Positions 63,705 to 64,000 of a stretch of DNA of 64,000 nt are shown piece by piece. The DNA is from a bacterium. GTDB taxonomy: Bacteria; UBP13; UBA5359. Position 1 is the stretch's first letter; each line of letters begins with the position of its first letter. The notes below the pieces were generated by a model that ran no database searches, was not told the origin of the DNA, and saw only the letters and a list, made by a program, of their open reading frames with translations. The stretch spans positions 1 to 64,000 of the forward strand of contig JAQUEL010000001.1 in NCBI GenBank assembly GCA_028685295.1, given 5' to 3'. The position numbers and the translations under genes are program-made.

Positions 63705-64000
63705 TCTATCAGTAATCATACGTTTGTTGGCGGCCGTTGTTCTGGGAGGGCTGATCGGCCTGGAACGAGAGATGCATGATAAACCGGCAGGTTTCAGGAC
63801 ACATATCCTGGTTAGTGTGGGAGCAGCTTTATATATGATAGTTTCGCTCAGTTTCAACGGACCGAACATGGACCCGGCCAGAATTGCAGCTCAGGTGGTA
63901 ACCGGCATAGGCTTTCTGGGTGCGGGCACTATTTTTCGTTCCGGCAGTGCCACCAAAGGTTTGACCACAGCAGCCAGTCTATGGGCCGCAGCCGGTATAG
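63688..64000 (+). CDS. MgtC/SapB family membrane protein (partial, runs off the window)
   Basis: The first 104 codons are present. The protein starts at TTG 63688, six bases after GGGAGGGG and inside the end of proS (17 base overlap). The family signature is clear: LLAAVVLGGLIGLERE, then KPAGFRTHILVSVGAALYM and GIGFLGAGTIFRSGSATKGL. MgtC proteins aid survival in low magnesium and modulate ATP synthase in pathogens; most family members are unstudied. No terminator separates it from proS. Confidence 0.85.
   Translation, partial: MFVLSDLSVIIRLLAAVVLGGLIGLEREMHDKPAGFRTHILVSVGAALYMIVSLSFNGPNMDPARIAAQVVTGIGFLGAGTIFRSGSATKGLTTAASLWAAAGI

Overview
The window (about 48% GC by eye) is dense bacterial chromosome with almost all genes on the + strand. 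Two features pull in different directions. An RND tripartite efflux operon with a TolC-type protein, and a SurA-like protein, imply a cell with an outer membrane. The housekeeping blocks infC-rpmI-rplT, tig-clpP-clpX, hisC-aroF-tyrA-aroA-cmk-plsC, rpsB-tsf-pyrH-frr and uppS-dxr-rseP-ispG-proS, and a YitT family protein, are ordered as in Firmicutes and related lineages. I infer a diderm bacterium near the Firmicutes or from a candidate phylum; I cannot name it from sequence alone. Non-ATG starts (GTG, TTG, and a probable ATC for infC) preceded by strong Shine-Dalgarno (SD) sites are common.

Layout. 1-6449: TetR regulator with a consensus promoter and a near-perfect operator, then outer-membrane channel, adaptor and RND pump. 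6460-9236: a single-domain response regulator, xseA-xseB and an orphan nucleotidyltransferase-fold protein. 9311-15039: infC operon with an attenuator-like leader, an rRNA methyltransferase, tRNA-Gly, tig-clpP-clpX and tRNA-Val. 15320-25768: a radical SAM protein, an unusual ketosynthase and four signalling proteins in a tightly spaced run; the last two carry nearly identical 425 bp receiver-domain DNA. 25969-32204: PPi-dependent phosphofructokinase, a TadE-like pair on the minus strand, thrS, dgt and a stand-alone protein resembling the N-terminal domain of cyanophycin synthetase. 32353-34698: a diguanylate cyclase with a C-terminal MASE3-like membrane domain. 34725-40358: aromatic and histidine biosynthesis genes, cmk and plsC. 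40543-47241: a SurA-TPR protein, an M24-like protein, a presenilin-like membrane protein, a second GGDEF protein, serS and YitT. 47374-50606: acyl-CoA dehydrogenase with EtfB and a ferredoxin-EtfA fusion. 50684-64000: dprA, topA, rpsB-tsf-pyrH-frr, a small ferredoxin, uppS-dxr-rseP-ispG-proS and the start of an MgtC family gene.

Most of the window is core metabolism and information processing. The parts that stand out are: the radical SAM/ketosynthase/kinase run, with a ketosynthase that has lost two normally conserved active-site residues; the GxGD presenilin-like protein co-transcribed with a GGDEF protein; the single-domain CphA-N homologue; a possible short C-rich small RNA at 27829-27872 whose loop is complementary to SD sites in this same window; and an unexplained structured region between rpsB and tsf. 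All functional statements rest on motif recognition by eye. No database search or folding program was run.
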